Shown here one piece after another: positions 1-8,908 of a stretch of DNA of 64,000 bases. Source of the stretch: Nakamurella lactea DSM 19367 (GTDB taxonomy: Bacteria; Actinomycetota; Actinomycetes; Mycobacteriales; Nakamurellaceae); assembly GCF_000426645.1 (NCBI RefSeq), contig NZ_AUFT01000024.1, positions 1 through 64,000 of the forward strand, read 5' to 3'. A program made the position numbers and the translations under genes. The notes under the pieces are model-generated. The model was given only the letters and a program-made list of their open reading frames with translations. It had not been told where the DNA came from and made no database searches. Each line of letters starts with the position of its first letter. The first letter of the stretch is position 1.

Positions 1-798
1 GACTCCTCCGCCGCGGACACCTCAGCCGCCGGCGGCGGCGACGCCGCCGCCTCACAGCTGCTGACCAACGCCAAGGCCGGGAAACTGACCATCGGCGTCA
101 AATTCGACCAACCCGGCCTGGGCCAGAAGAACCCCGACGGATCCTTCTCCGGCTTCGACATCGACGTCGCCCGCTACGTCGCCAAAGAACTCGGCGTCGA
201 CGAAGCCAAGATCAACTTCGTCGAAACCAAATCCGCCGAACGCGAAGACAAGATCGCCAAGGGCGAAGTCGACTACATCGTCGGCACCTACTCCATCACC
301 GACACCCGCAAAGAAAAAGTCAACTTCGCCGGCCCCTACTTCCTGGCCCACCAAGACCTACTGGTCAAAGCCGACAACACCGACATCACCGGCCCCGAAA
401 CGCTGAACGGCAAAATCCTCTGCTCCGTCACCGGCTCCACCTCGGCGCAGAAGGTCAAGGACCAGTTCGCCACCGAAGTCGCCCTGCAAGAATTCGGCAC
501 CTACTCCGAATGCGCCGCCCAGGTCAAAGCCGGCGTCGTCGACGCCCTCACCACCGACGACGTCATCCTGGCCGGCTACGCCGCCCAGGACCCCGGCGTG
601 TTCCGCCTCGTCGGCAAGGGCTTCTCCGACGAGAACTACGGCATCGGCCTGAAAAAGGGCGACACCACCGGAGAAGACGCCATCAACACCGCCCTGAAGA
701 AAATGGTCTCCGACGGCTCCTGGAAAGCCTCCCTGGAAAAGAACGTCGGCCCCTCCGGCTACACCATCCCCGACCCCCCGGAAAACCTGACCTCCTGA
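1..798 (+). CDS. Glutamate/amino-acid ABC transporter substrate-binding protein (5' partial)
   Basis: Reading frame 1 is open from the first base, so the N-terminus lies outside the window; 265 residues are visible. They begin with a Ser/Ala/Gly-rich linker of the kind that follows a lipoprotein anchor. A type-3 periplasmic binding fold (SBP_bac_3) follows, with the family-typical LTIGVKFDQPG, FDIDVARYVAKELG and VDYIVGTYSITDTRKEKVNFAGPY segments, and a C-terminal lobe ending in KKMVSDGSWKASLEKN. This matches GluB-type glutamate/glutamine or polar amino-acid receptors, which deliver ligand to a membrane permease. Codons are almost uniformly C-ending, stronger than in neighbouring genes, which suggests high expression. 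No permease gene follows; a hairpin and a convergent MFS gene do, so partner genes should lie upstream of the window. Family call firm, ligand inferred. Confidence 0.88.
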   Translation, partial: DSSAADTSAAGGGDAAASQLLTNAKAGKLTIGVKFDQPGLGQKNPDGSFSGFDIDVARYVAKELGVDEAKINFVETKSAEREDKIAKGEVDYIVGTYSITDTRKEKVNFAGPYFLAHQDLLVKADNTDITGPETLNGKILCSVTGSTSAQKVKDQFATEVALQEFGTYSECAAQVKAGVVDALTTDDVILAGYAAQDPGVFRLVGKGFSDENYGIGLKKGDTTGEDAINTALKKMVSDGSWKASLEKNVGPSGYTIPDPPENLTS

Positions 799-807
799 CC
801 AACGCCA

Positions 808-838
808 CGGCCGGGCGGGGCGGCGCCCTGCCCGGCCG
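808..838 (+). terminator. GC-rich hairpin, putative bidirectional terminator
   Basis: CGGCCGGGC at 808-816 pairs perfectly with GCCCGGCCG at 830-838, with further GC pairing possible in the loop. It starts 9 nt after the binding-protein stop and lies between convergent genes. There is no U-tract, which is common in high-GC actinobacteria. Confidence 0.55.
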
Positions 839-867
839 ACGCGTTCCCAGCAGCTCACGTCCCTCGG

Positions 868-2400
868 TCAGCTGACCAGCCCGGGCGCGGCTTCCGGCGA
901 CGAGGGGAGCAAATCCTCCTTGCGGCCCCGGACGAATAGCGCGGCAATGACCGCGGCCAGCACCAGCGCGACGGCCGCGGCGATGAACACGACGGAATAT
1001 CCCGAGGTGAACGCGGCCAGCTCGGACGCGGGATCGGCGACCTTCGCGGCCCCGACCGTGCTGGCATACAGGGTGGTGAACACCGACAATCCGATCGAGC
1101 CACCGATCTGCATCATCGCGTTCACCGTTGCGGAGGCGGCACCCGCATCGCGCGCATCGACCCCGGTGAGCGCCAGGTTCTGCAACGGGACGAATACCAG
1201 CGCCAACCCGAGCCCCAGCACGATCAGCGCCGGCAGCACCTGACCGAAGTAGTTGCCGCCCACTGTGATCCGGCTGAGGTAGAGCATCGCGGCGGCACCG
1301 ATCAGCGGTCCGGCGATCAGCAACGGTCGCGGTCCCACCCGCGGGATCAACCGGGTGACGAACGGCGCGGCCGCCATGATCGACAGGCTCATCGGCAGCG
1401 ACGCCAGCCCGGCCTCGAAGGCACCGAAGCCCAGCCCGATCTGCAGGTGGAAGGTCAGGTACAGGGTCGCGCCGATGACGATGCTGCCGGTGATGGCCTG
1501 CAGCAGGAAGGCCCCGCCGCGCACCCGGTGCGCGATCACCCGCAGCGGGAGCAGCGGGTTCGCCACCCGGCGCTGGATCTGCACGAACGCCGTCAGCAGG
1601 ACGACACCGGCGATCAGGAAGCCAATGGTGTCAAGCGATCCCCAGCCGTGCTCGGCAAGGGTGAAGCCGTACACGAGTGATCCCAGACCCAGGACGACGG
1701 TGCCGACGCCCCACCAGTCGTAGCGGTTGCTGCCCTCGGCCCGGCTCTCGCTGAGCAGCCACATCGCGGCCGCGATGCCCACGATCACGAAGGGCACGTT
1801 GACCAACAAGCACCAACGCCAGTCGGCATACTCGGTGAGCAGCCCGCCCAGGACCAATCCCACCGCGGCGCCCGCTCCCGAGACGGTGCCGAACACCGCG
1901 AAGGCGGTGTTGCGCTCGCGGCCGTGCGGGAAGGTGACGGTCAACAGCGCCAGCGCGGCCGGCGCCATCAGCGCGGCGAACACACCCTGGAGACCGCGGG
2001 CGACGATCAGCTCGGCGCCGGACTGGGCCACGCCGCCGATCGCCGACGCGACGCCGAAGCCGACCATGCCGACGATGAAACTGCGCTTGCGGCCCCAATA
2101 GTCGGCGACCCGGCCACCGAGCAGCAGCAGGGCACCGAAGGCGAGAGCGTAGGCCGTCACCACCCACTGCCGCTGGGTGTCACTGAGACCGAGGGCGCCC
2201 TGGGCCGCCGGTAACGCGATATTGACGATGGTCCCGTCAAGTACGACGATCAGTTGGGTTGCGGCCAGCACGAGCAGGACCCACCAGCGGCGACCAGAAG
2301 GCGCCGGTTGCTGGGCCGAGACAGGCTGTTGGGCAGCGGCCGGCCGTGGGGCCGAGGTGGGGACCGAGTTGGTCGTAAGAGCGGTGCCGGACAACGGCAT
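868..2400 (-). CDS. MFS drug/metabolite exporter, DHA2 (EmrB/QacA) family, 14 TMS
   Basis: A 510-residue membrane protein. About 40 residues of Ala/Pro/Gln-rich cytoplasmic tail precede the first helix (WWVLLVLAATQLIVVLDGTIVNIALPAA), whose LD-GTIVN(V/I)ALP element is the hallmark of DHA2 transporters. Motif A is present as GGRVADYWGRKRSFIVG and the motif-C-like antiporter helix as GTVSGAGAAVGLVLGG. Length and hydrophobic segments fit 14 transmembrane helices and proton-driven efflux from the inner membrane. The ATG at 2400 is chosen because GGAAGG lies 7 nt upstream. It is transcribed alone, convergent with the binding-protein gene and divergent from the SEC-C pseudogene. No regulator is adjacent and the substrate cannot be read from sequence. 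Confidence 0.88.
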   Translation of the reverse strand: MPLSGTALTTNSVPTSAPRPAAAQQPVSAQQPAPSGRRWWVLLVLAATQLIVVLDGTIVNIALPAAQGALGLSDTQRQWVVTAYALAFGALLLLGGRVADYWGRKRSFIVGMVGFGVASAIGGVAQSGAELIVARGLQGVFAALMAPAALALLTVTFPHGRERNTAFAVFGTVSGAGAAVGLVLGGLLTEYADWRWCLLVNVPFVIVGIAAAMWLLSESRAEGSNRYDWWGVGTVVLGLGSLVYGFTLAEHGWGSLDTIGFLIAGVVLLTAFVQIQRRVANPLLPLRVIAHRVRGGAFLLQAITGSIVIGATLYLTFHLQIGLGFGAFEAGLASLPMSLSIMAAAPFVTRLIPRVGPRPLLIAGPLIGAAAMLYLSRITVGGNYFGQVLPALIVLGLGLALVFVPLQNLALTGVDARDAGAASATVNAMMQIGGSIGLSVFTTLYASTVGAAKVADPASELAAFTSGYSVVFIAAAVALVLAAVIAALFVRGRKEDLLPSSPEAAPGLVS

Positions 2401-2616
2401 TGATCAACCTTCCGTGGCGCGGGTGCGATTCCGGAGGTTTCCAGCCCCGGACCGACGCCCCGCGTGAACGGATTGACCGACCGCCTCGACCACGTGACCG
2501 AGCAGGCCGCCATGCTACCTCGAACAACCGGACGGGAACCAATCGGCGACGGCACCGAGGCCACTCGATCGGCGGTGCGAGGTCGCTACCATCGCCGGCC
2601 GAGTAGCGTCGCGGAG

Positions 2617-4642
2617 GTGTCCGATGTCTCGCAATCGCCCCGTGCCGTCGCCATCCGAGGCGCGCTGGCCGCCCATGGCTCGATGTCCGAGGGCGAGCTG
2701 GCGACCGTGCTCGCTGCCGACGGCATCGACCTCGGGCCGCACCCGACCGACACCCTCAACGACATTCTCGATCTCGACCCGGAACTCATCCTGCCGCTGC
2801 TCGACAAGCGGTGGGCCTGGCTCCCCGGGCTGCTCGACGGCCGGATCCTCACTCACCGGCTGACCGCGGTTGAACGCGAGTACGACCTGCTGGTGCTCGA
2901 CCCTGATCTGTCGCCGCTGACGATCCTCACCGAGAGCCCGAACTATCAGCACCTCTCCGACGGCTCGCCGCTGGCGAATGTGTCGGGGCAGCTGGACGCC
3001 GAGGCACTGGCCGCGTGCGGCGTTCCCGAGGACGCGGTCGGCGGCGAGGGTGCGTTGCTGTTCGAGCCCGGCCGCTTCGCCGGCCTCGGCGTCCGGATCG
3101 GAGACCTGGTAGGGCTGCGGGTGACGGCCGACGGGTTCGACCTCGTCGCCGTCGACGCGATCGCACCCTCCGAGGTCGGGCTGTCGATACCTGCTCTGCT
3201 GGACCAGGTTTCGGACGGAGTCGAATTGCTCGACCTCGCCATCTGGACTGCGTGTGCCGGCGCCGGCACCCTGTTCAGCGAGCCGGCGGCGCCGCTGGGC
3301 GAACTCCTCGTGGCAGGCGGCCTGGCCGTGGACGGCGGTTGGGTTGCCCGCGAAGGATTTGATTTCGACAGCTGGCGGGTCCGCCATCGGATCGAGGCGA
3401 TCGGCGAGCACTACGACCTGGACGACGACGAAGCGCTGGCCGTGCTCGCAACACTGCGGCTGTGCGAGCGGACAGCCGAACTCGTCGACGCGGTGACGGC
3501 GGCGCAGGAAAGCGGCGAGGCGCTCGACCTCGCCGAGCTGCTCGCGCAGCCACCTGACCCGGCCGACCGGGCACCGGAGACCGACGACGAGTCGGATGCT
3601 GACCGGGCGACCATGCGTGCGACCCTCGAGTTTCTCGCGGAACCCGTTGTGGTGGCTGCTGTTCTGGACGAGATCAACGACTCCGGCCAGCTCACCGGCG
3701 CCGTGTTGGGTCTGTTCGCCGAATCGGTGGAGCCTGCGGCACCGCGCGCTGCCCGCCCGGCATTGCGATGGCTGCGGGCCAATGCGTACGAGCAGCTCGG
3801 CAATATCGCCGACGCCGAACGGACCTACCACGAGGCCGAATCGCTCGACCCGACCTGGCCGTTGACCCTGCTGTCGCTGGCCCGCTACGCCAGTGATCGC
3901 GGTGATGCCGAGAGGTGGGTTGGCGTTGCTGCGCCGGGCCGGGGCACCACCGGATGACGAGCTGGTGCGGTTGCTCGAGCAGTACCGACCGGTTCCGCGC
4001 CCGGGCCTGGGCCGCAACCAGCCGTGTTGGTGCGGGTCGGGGCGCAAGTACAAGGTGTGCCACCTGCATCGCGAGCAGGCGCCGCTGGCCGACCGGGCAG
4101 CCTGGCTGTATCACAAGGCCGGCGCCCATCTGCTCGACAGCGCGTTCGGCGATCTGCTGATGGAGACAGCCGAGACACGGGCGCGGTACTGGGACTCGCC
4201 GGACGCCGTGGTCCGGGCGCTGAACGACGGTCTGGCCGGCGACGCGGTGCTGTTCGAGGGCGGTGCGTTCTCCGAGTTCCTCGCCACCCGAGGCGCGTTG
4301 CTGCCCGACGACGAGCGAGTGCTGGCGCAGCAGTGGCTGCGCGTCGAACGCTCGGTGCACGAAGCGGTTTCGGTCCGGCCCGGCGAGGGCATGACGCTGC
4401 GCGATGTGCGGACCGGCGATCTGCACGAGGTTCGCGAGCGGACCGCCAGCCGGACGTTGAAGACCGGTCAGCTGTACTGCGCCCGGGTGGTCCCGGCCGG
4501 CGAGACCGAGCAGATCTTCGGCGGGCTCGAGCCGGTGTCCGTCGGCGAGCGGGACCGGCTGATCGAGCTGCTCGACGACGCTCCCGACCCGGTCGAGTTG
4601 GTCAGCTTCCTGTCCGCCCGGTTTGCGCCGCCGACGCTGTAG
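2617..4642 (+). pseudogene. Decayed SEC-C motif protein (frameshifted, 3'-truncated paralogue of the gene at 50497)
   Basis: Two frames together reproduce most of the 882-aa SEC-C protein encoded at 50497-53145. The first runs from a GTG at 2617 to about 3914 and the second continues to a stop at 4642. Comparing the two copies, GCCGAG is followed here by one extra base before the shared CTGCGCCGGG, so the break is a single-nucleotide insertion near 3915 in a G-rich run. The second frame carries the zinc-ligand SEC-C signature CWCGSGRKYKVCH and stops at PPTL, where the intact copy continues for over 200 residues; traces of that 3' end are still recognisable just after the stop. TAGCGT lies 7 nt before the GTG, as in the intact copy, suggesting a former leaderless promoter. 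A sequencing error could explain the shift but not the lost 3' end. Confidence 0.8.
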
Positions 4643-4820
4643 AACACCTACGCTGCCGACCGACCGACGGGACCGCTGAAGGTCGGTCCGCCCGATCGTT
4701 GCCGCCTGCCGACGGCGTCGCGATGTGGGCGTCGCTGACGCCCGACGACTCGTCAACCCGGGCGTTGGGGCGCCGACCCCTGGTCGGCGAGCTGTCCGAA
4801 CCCACGGGCTCGCGATGCGA

Positions 4821-4844
4821 TATGATGAAGTTATCAATTCATCA
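4821..4844 (+). promoter_or_regulatory. ArsR autoregulatory operator overlapping a -10 box
   Basis: TATGAT at 4821-4826 is a near-consensus -10. Overlapping it is a perfect inverted repeat: TGATGAA at 4823-4829 and TTCATCA at 4838-4844 with an 8-nt AT-rich spacer. The ArsR GTG start follows at 4860 with GAGGAG as ribosome-binding site. A repressor dimer here would occlude RNA polymerase on the ArsR-SulP operon. Confidence 0.6.
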
Positions 4845-4859
4845 AGATGAGGAGCAGCC

Positions 4860-5306
4860 GTGCCGGCAAGCGCGCAGATTCATCAGCCGCTGTACGAGGT
4901 CAAGGCCGACCTGTTCAGGGGCCTGGCCCACCCGTTGCGCATCCGGGTCTTGGAGATCCTCTCCGAGCAGGTCGCCCGCTCCTATGACGGTGACCCCACG
5001 GACGGCGACGCCATGGGCGGCGAGGTGGGCGGAGTTCCGGTATCAGATCTGTTGCAGCAGACCGGGTTGGAGGCATCTCATCTGTCGCAACACCTGTCGG
5101 TGCTGCGACGGAACAATCTGGTGGTCGGCGAACGACGGGGCAGCCAGGTGTTCTACCGGCTTGCCTACCCGCAGGTCGCGGACCTACTGGCGGTCGCCAG
5201 GGTGCTGCTCCGCGAGATCCTGCAGACCAACCAGGACCGGCTGACATCATCGGAATCGCTACCGGCGGTCGGTAACAGCCACCGCCGCGACCGGACTGCT
5301 CGGTGA
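4860..5306 (+). CDS. ArsR-family winged-helix repressor
   Basis: A 148-residue protein whose N-terminal segment LYEVKADLFRGLAHPLRIRVLEIL is the ArsR/SmtB dimerisation and first helix. It is followed by a loop insertion rich in Asp/Gly (about residues 41-58), then the recognition helix region VSDLLQQTGLEASHLSQHLSVLRRNNLV and a beta-wing GERRGSQVFYRL. No CxC metal-thiolate site of classical ArsR is present, so the signal may not be arsenite; the D/G-rich insertion is unusual. GTG start at 4860 has GAGGAG upstream. Its stop overlaps the SulP start (GTGA, 5303-5306), so the two are translationally coupled. It probably represses its own operon through the inverted repeat at 4823-4844. Confidence 0.85.
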   Translation: MPASAQIHQPLYEVKADLFRGLAHPLRIRVLEILSEQVARSYDGDPTDGDAMGGEVGGVPVSDLLQQTGLEASHLSQHLSVLRRNNLVVGERRGSQVFYRLAYPQVADLLAVARVLLREILQTNQDRLTSSESLPAVGNSHRRDRTAR

Positions 5307-6964
5307 AGGTCCTGACCAATCTGCGGCGGCTGCTGCCCGGCGCCGCCGACTATCGCGACCTGCGCCGCACCTGGCGCGGAGATCTGATGGCCGGGCTGAC
5401 GGTCGGCATCGTGGCGCTGCCGTTGGCCCTGGCGTTCGGGGTGAGCTCCGGGGTCGGCGCCGAGGCCGGCCTGGTCACCGCCATCGTCGCCGGGATCGTG
5501 GCCGCGGTCTTCGGCGGCTCGAACGTTCAGGTGTCCGGCCCGACCGGCGCGATGGTGGTAGTGCTGGTGCCGATCGTGGCAGCGCACGGCGTCGGAGCGG
5601 TGGCGATCGTCAGCCTGATGGCCGGGGTGCTGGTGGTGCTGGCGGGCGTGCTGAAGCTCGGCCGCACCGTCAGCTACCTGCCCTGGCCCGTGATCGAAGG
5701 CTTCACCCTCGGCATCGCCGTCATCATTTTCCTGCAACAGGTTCCGTCCGCCGTCAGCTCACACCCGGCCTCCCACAGCGACAATGCCTTCGTGGCCGCC
5801 GTTCAGTCGGTGCTGGCCGCCGATGCCCGCACGGCGATCTGGGCACTGGTGGCCGTCGCCGCGGTCGCCGCCATCATGGTGCTGGCTCCACGGATCCACC
5901 GGCGGCTGCCCGGATCGATGATCGCCATCGTGGTCGTCACGCTGATCGCGGTCGCGGTGACCGCACCGCTGCCGCGGATCGGCGAGCTGCCGTCCAGTCT
6001 GCCGTCGCCGTCCCTCCCCACCGCGAGCTGGTCGACGCTGCTCGCGCTGATCGGCCCGGCATTCACCGTCGCAGCGCTGGCCGCCATCGAATCGCTCCTG
6101 TCGGCGCGGGTAGCCGTTTCGCTCTCGGAGACCGGCCCCTACGACGCCGACCGGGAACTGGTCGGGCAGGGCCTGGCATCGGTGGCCTCCAGCTTCTTCG
6201 GCGGCATGCCGGCCACCGGCGCGATCGCCCGGACGTCGGTGAACATCCGGTCCGGCGGCCGTACCCGGCTGGCAGCCATCGTGCACGGGCTGGTGCTGCT
6301 GGTCGTCGTATACCTGGCCACCACGGTCGTCTCGCAGATCCCGCTGGCCGCCCTCTCCGGGGTGCTGATGGTGACCGCGACCAGGATGGTGTCGGCCGCG
6401 ACCGTGCGCAGCGTGCTCGGCGCCAGTCGGTCGGACGCGCTGATCTTCGTGGCCACGGCGATCATCACGGTGTCGTTCGATCTGATCGTCGCGGTCGGGA
6501 TCGGGATCGCTGTCGCCGCCTTCCTGGCCCTGCGAAAGGTGTCGAAACTCAGTGACGTCCAACGGGAACCGCTGCCCGGCCCCGCCCAGGCGCTGGACGA
6601 ACGGATCGCCCTGCTGCGCTTCGACGGTGCCCTGTTCTTCGGCGCCGCCGAGCGCATCCTGGACAAGGTGAAGGACATCGAGGACGTCTCGGTGGTGATC
6701 ATCCGGATGTCCCAGGTGCGGATGCTGGACGCGACCGGCGCGAAAGTGGTCGCCGAGCTGATCAACGGCCTTGAGCGGCGCGGCGTCACCGTGTTCATCA
6801 AGGGCGTTCAGCCCCAGCACGAACGCCTGGTCAACCGCACCGGCGTCATCGCCTCGCTGAGCGATCCCGCGTACTCGTTCCTCGACCTGGGTGAGGCTGT
6901 CGGCCAGGCCCGGCAACTGGTCCGCCGACAGGCAGCCGAAAGCGAGGCACCGCTACCCGGCTGA
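5303..6964 (+). CDS. SulP-family inorganic anion transporter with STAS domain
   Basis: 553 residues. The N-terminal SulP core starts with WRGDLMAGLTVGIVALPLALAFGVSSG, the conserved TM1 amphipathic/substrate region, and includes FGGSNVQVSGPTGAM (TM3 half-helix) and the signature-like VGQGLASVASSFFGGMPATGAIARTSVNIRSGGRTRLAAI. About 12-14 membrane segments are visible. A C-terminal cytoplasmic STAS domain (about 440-540) has the VVIIRMSQVRMLDATGAKVVAELINGL core. SulP proteins import sulfate, bicarbonate or other anions across the inner membrane. Overall form resembles both bacterial sulfate permeases and BicA-type bicarbonate transporters, and the substrate is not decidable by eye. It is coupled to ArsR by a 4-nt overlap. 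Confidence 0.88.
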   Translation: MKVLTNLRRLLPGAADYRDLRRTWRGDLMAGLTVGIVALPLALAFGVSSGVGAEAGLVTAIVAGIVAAVFGGSNVQVSGPTGAMVVVLVPIVAAHGVGAVAIVSLMAGVLVVLAGVLKLGRTVSYLPWPVIEGFTLGIAVIIFLQQVPSAVSSHPASHSDNAFVAAVQSVLAADARTAIWALVAVAAVAAIMVLAPRIHRRLPGSMIAIVVVTLIAVAVTAPLPRIGELPSSLPSPSLPTASWSTLLALIGPAFTVAALAAIESLLSARVAVSLSETGPYDADRELVGQGLASVASSFFGGMPATGAIARTSVNIRSGGRTRLAAIVHGLVLLVVVYLATTVVSQIPLAALSGVLMVTATRMVSAATVRSVLGASRSDALIFVATAIITVSFDLIVAVGIGIAVAAFLALRKVSKLSDVQREPLPGPAQALDERIALLRFDGALFFGAAERILDKVKDIEDVSVVIIRMSQVRMLDATGAKVVAELINGLERRGVTVFIKGVQPQHERLVNRTGVIASLSDPAYSFLDLGEAVGQARQLVRRQAAESEAPLPG

Positions 6965-7022
6965 CCACACGGTCCCCCGTCACGCCGAACCGATCGGCTC
7001 GCGTCGTCGGGCGGCGTCCGGG

Positions 7023-7859
7023 TCAGCCGCCGTTGACCCGCAGCGCGAACACCTGGCCGGCCAGCGCGGCCCGCGCCTGCTCGGGGATCCAGGTGTCCGA
7101 CGCGCAGATGAACAGGGTCTGCCCGTCCTCGCCGCCGAGCGCGCAGGCGTACGGCGCCTGCGGCGTCCGGATCCGGGCGACGATCTGCCCGGCGGTGTCG
7201 ACCTTGATCACCTCGCCGGTGAACGGTGAGGCGAACCAGATGTTGTCGTCGGCGTCGGCGCAGATCCCGTCCGGCAACTCGTTCGTCAGCTCGATCAGCA
7301 CCCGGCGACCGGAGAGTGAGCCGTCGTCGGCGACGTCGAATGCGGTGATTCGCGGTGGCAGTGCGCGGGTCTCGGCCACGACCAGGGTGCGTCCGCCGTC
7401 GGTCAACGCCATTCCGTTGGCCAGATGCATGTCCGTCGCCGCGACGCTGACGGCGCCGTCCGGTGCGATCAGTGCGAGGTTCGCCGGGGTCACCGGGTCC
7501 GGCGGTGCACTGGCGTCACCGAAGGTCCCGACGTAGGCGCGGCCCTGCGGATCGACCAGCATGTCGTTCGTGTGCCAGGACGCCACCTGGCTCAGATCCG
7601 CGTGCTCGTGCAACCCGTCCGGATCCAGCCGCAGCACCTTCCGGTCGTGCATCGAGACCACCAGCAGTCGCCCGTCCGGCAAAAAACCCAGCCCGGACGG
7701 CAGGTTCGGGACCTCGACCACCTGTTCCTTGGGCTGCCCGGGCGTCACCCGGTAGACGGTGCCGCCCTGCATGTCGGAGAACCAGAGGGCACCGTCGTGC
7801 CAACGCGGCCCCTCCGGAAAGGCCAGCCCATCGGCGACCACGTCGAACTGCTCGGTCAT
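7023..7859 (-). CDS. SMP-30/gluconolactonase-family sugar lactonase
   Basis: 278 residues. The open frame extends much further upstream, but homology begins at MTEQFDVVADGLAFPEGPRWHDG, and that ATG (7857-7859) overlaps the permease stop as ATGA. Six-bladed propeller features are present: the metal-ligand glutamate in FPEGPRW, SDMQGGTVYRV, HTNDMLVDPQGRAYVGTFG with the ligand Asn, and LPDGICADADDNIWFAS with the ligand Asp. SMP-30/RGN/LRE enzymes hydrolyse aldonolactones with a bound divalent cation, usually in the cytoplasm. As last gene of the RbsABC-type operon in a rhamnose locus it may open an aldonolactone formed from the imported sugar; a rhamnonolactone is a possibility but no partner sugar dehydrogenase is visible. 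Confidence 0.82.
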   Translation of the reverse strand: MTEQFDVVADGLAFPEGPRWHDGALWFSDMQGGTVYRVTPGQPKEQVVEVPNLPSGLGFLPDGRLLVVSMHDRKVLRLDPDGLHEHADLSQVASWHTNDMLVDPQGRAYVGTFGDASAPPDPVTPANLALIAPDGAVSVAATDMHLANGMALTDGGRTLVVAETRALPPRITAFDVADDGSLSGRRVLIELTNELPDGICADADDNIWFASPFTGEVIKVDTAGQIVARIRTPQAPYACALGGEDGQTLFICASDTWIPEQARAALAGQVFALRVNGG

Positions 7860-8908
7860 GTCTTCTTCTCCTGACGACGTCCCTGTACCACCGTGAGGCC
7901 GACGGCGGCGATCAGCACCACTCCCTGGAACACCTGCGGTGCCCATTGTGGCGCACCGGCCAGCAGCAGCCCGATGCTGCCGGTGCCGAGCATCAGCACG
8001 GCGACGACCGTCCCCCAGGGGTTGAACCGGCCGCGGCGGAACTGGGTGGCACCCAGGAACGCCGCGGAGAAAGCAGGAATCAGGTAGCTGGGCCCGTTGC
8101 TGGGATCGGCCGATTCGATCCTGGCGGTCAGCGCGACCCCGGCCAGCGCGGCCACCACACCGGAGAACATCAATGTCGTGGTGCGGACCCGGGCGACGCT
8201 GACGCCGACCAGGGTGGTGGTGTCCGGGTTGTAGCCGGTGGCGTACACCCGCCGCCCGAATACCGTCTGCTCCAGGACGAATCCGATGATCAGCATCAGC
8301 GCCAGTAGGTAGAAGACCGGCAGCTGGATGCCGAACAGATCGGCGGTGGCGAAGGTGGCGAACGAGCCGCTGGTGCGTTCGGTGAGGATCCGGTCGCCGG
8401 AGATCCCCAGGGTGATCGCGGAGATGATGGCGCCGGTGGCCAGGGTGCCGATGAACGAATCGATGCCCATCTTGACCACGACGAGACTGTTCAGCAGCCC
8501 GACCAGCAGGCCGGCGCACAGCGTCAGCAGGATCACTACGGCCGGCGACAGGCCGGTGTTGCCCAGCAGCCAACCGGCCACGATGCCGGCCAGCCCGATG
8601 GTCGAGCCGATCGACAGGTCGAAAACGCCTGCGGCCAACGGAAGTACCACGCTCAGCGCGGCGATGCCGGTGATGGCGTACTCGTTGAGGATCCGACGGG
8701 CGGTGATGTCGGTGAGGAACAGATCGGGCTTCCAGATCGCAAAGATCAGGATGAGCAGCAGCCACACGTAGATCGCCGCGATGTTGCGGACGGACAGTAT
8801 CGCCAGCCACTTCGAGGTTCCGGCCGACGTTGACGCCGCTGCGTTCCGGGTCGTCGGTTCGGTGGGGGGCTGGGCGGCGGGGCGATGACCGCCATCGGTC
8901 GTGGTCAT
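7856..8908 (-). CDS. Sugar ABC transporter permease (RbsC-type, CUT2)
   Basis: 350 residues. About 40 polar N-terminal residues are followed by 8-10 hydrophobic helices. Family segments include PLAAGVFDLSIGSTIGLAGIVAG, the CUT2 equivalent of the EAA-like coupling region, and GYNPDTTTLVGVSVARVRTTTLMFSGVVAALAGV, as in RbsC/AraH/XylH. The protein forms the inner-membrane channel for a pentose/hexose importer with the ATPase at 8905 and the binding lipoprotein at 10525. Start and stop overlap both neighbours by 4 nt (ATGA), giving a tightly coupled operon. The sugar is not readable directly; the rhamnose locus context suggests a deoxy-sugar or a sugar from the same glycan. Confidence 0.87.
   Translation of the reverse strand: MTTTDGGHRPAAQPPTEPTTRNAAASTSAGTSKWLAILSVRNIAAIYVWLLLILIFAIWKPDLFLTDITARRILNEYAITGIAALSVVLPLAAGVFDLSIGSTIGLAGIVAGWLLGNTGLSPAVVILLTLCAGLLVGLLNSLVVVKMGIDSFIGTLATGAIISAITLGISGDRILTERTSGSFATFATADLFGIQLPVFYLLALMLIIGFVLEQTVFGRRVYATGYNPDTTTLVGVSVARVRTTTLMFSGVVAALAGVALTARIESADPSNGPSYLIPAFSAAFLGATQFRRGRFNPWGTVVAVLMLGTGSIGLLLAGAPQWAPQVFQGVVLIAAVGLTVVQGRRQEKKT

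Noticed and set aside
868-2400. Long plus-strand open frames over the MFS gene
   Set aside because: Arg/Ala/Pro-rich antisense shadows; the minus strand encodes a full membrane protein with family motifs.
3915-3915. Programmed frameshift in the SEC-C copy
   Set aside because: No slippery heptamer or conserved structure was seen, and the intact paralogue needs none; the lost 3' end also indicates decay.
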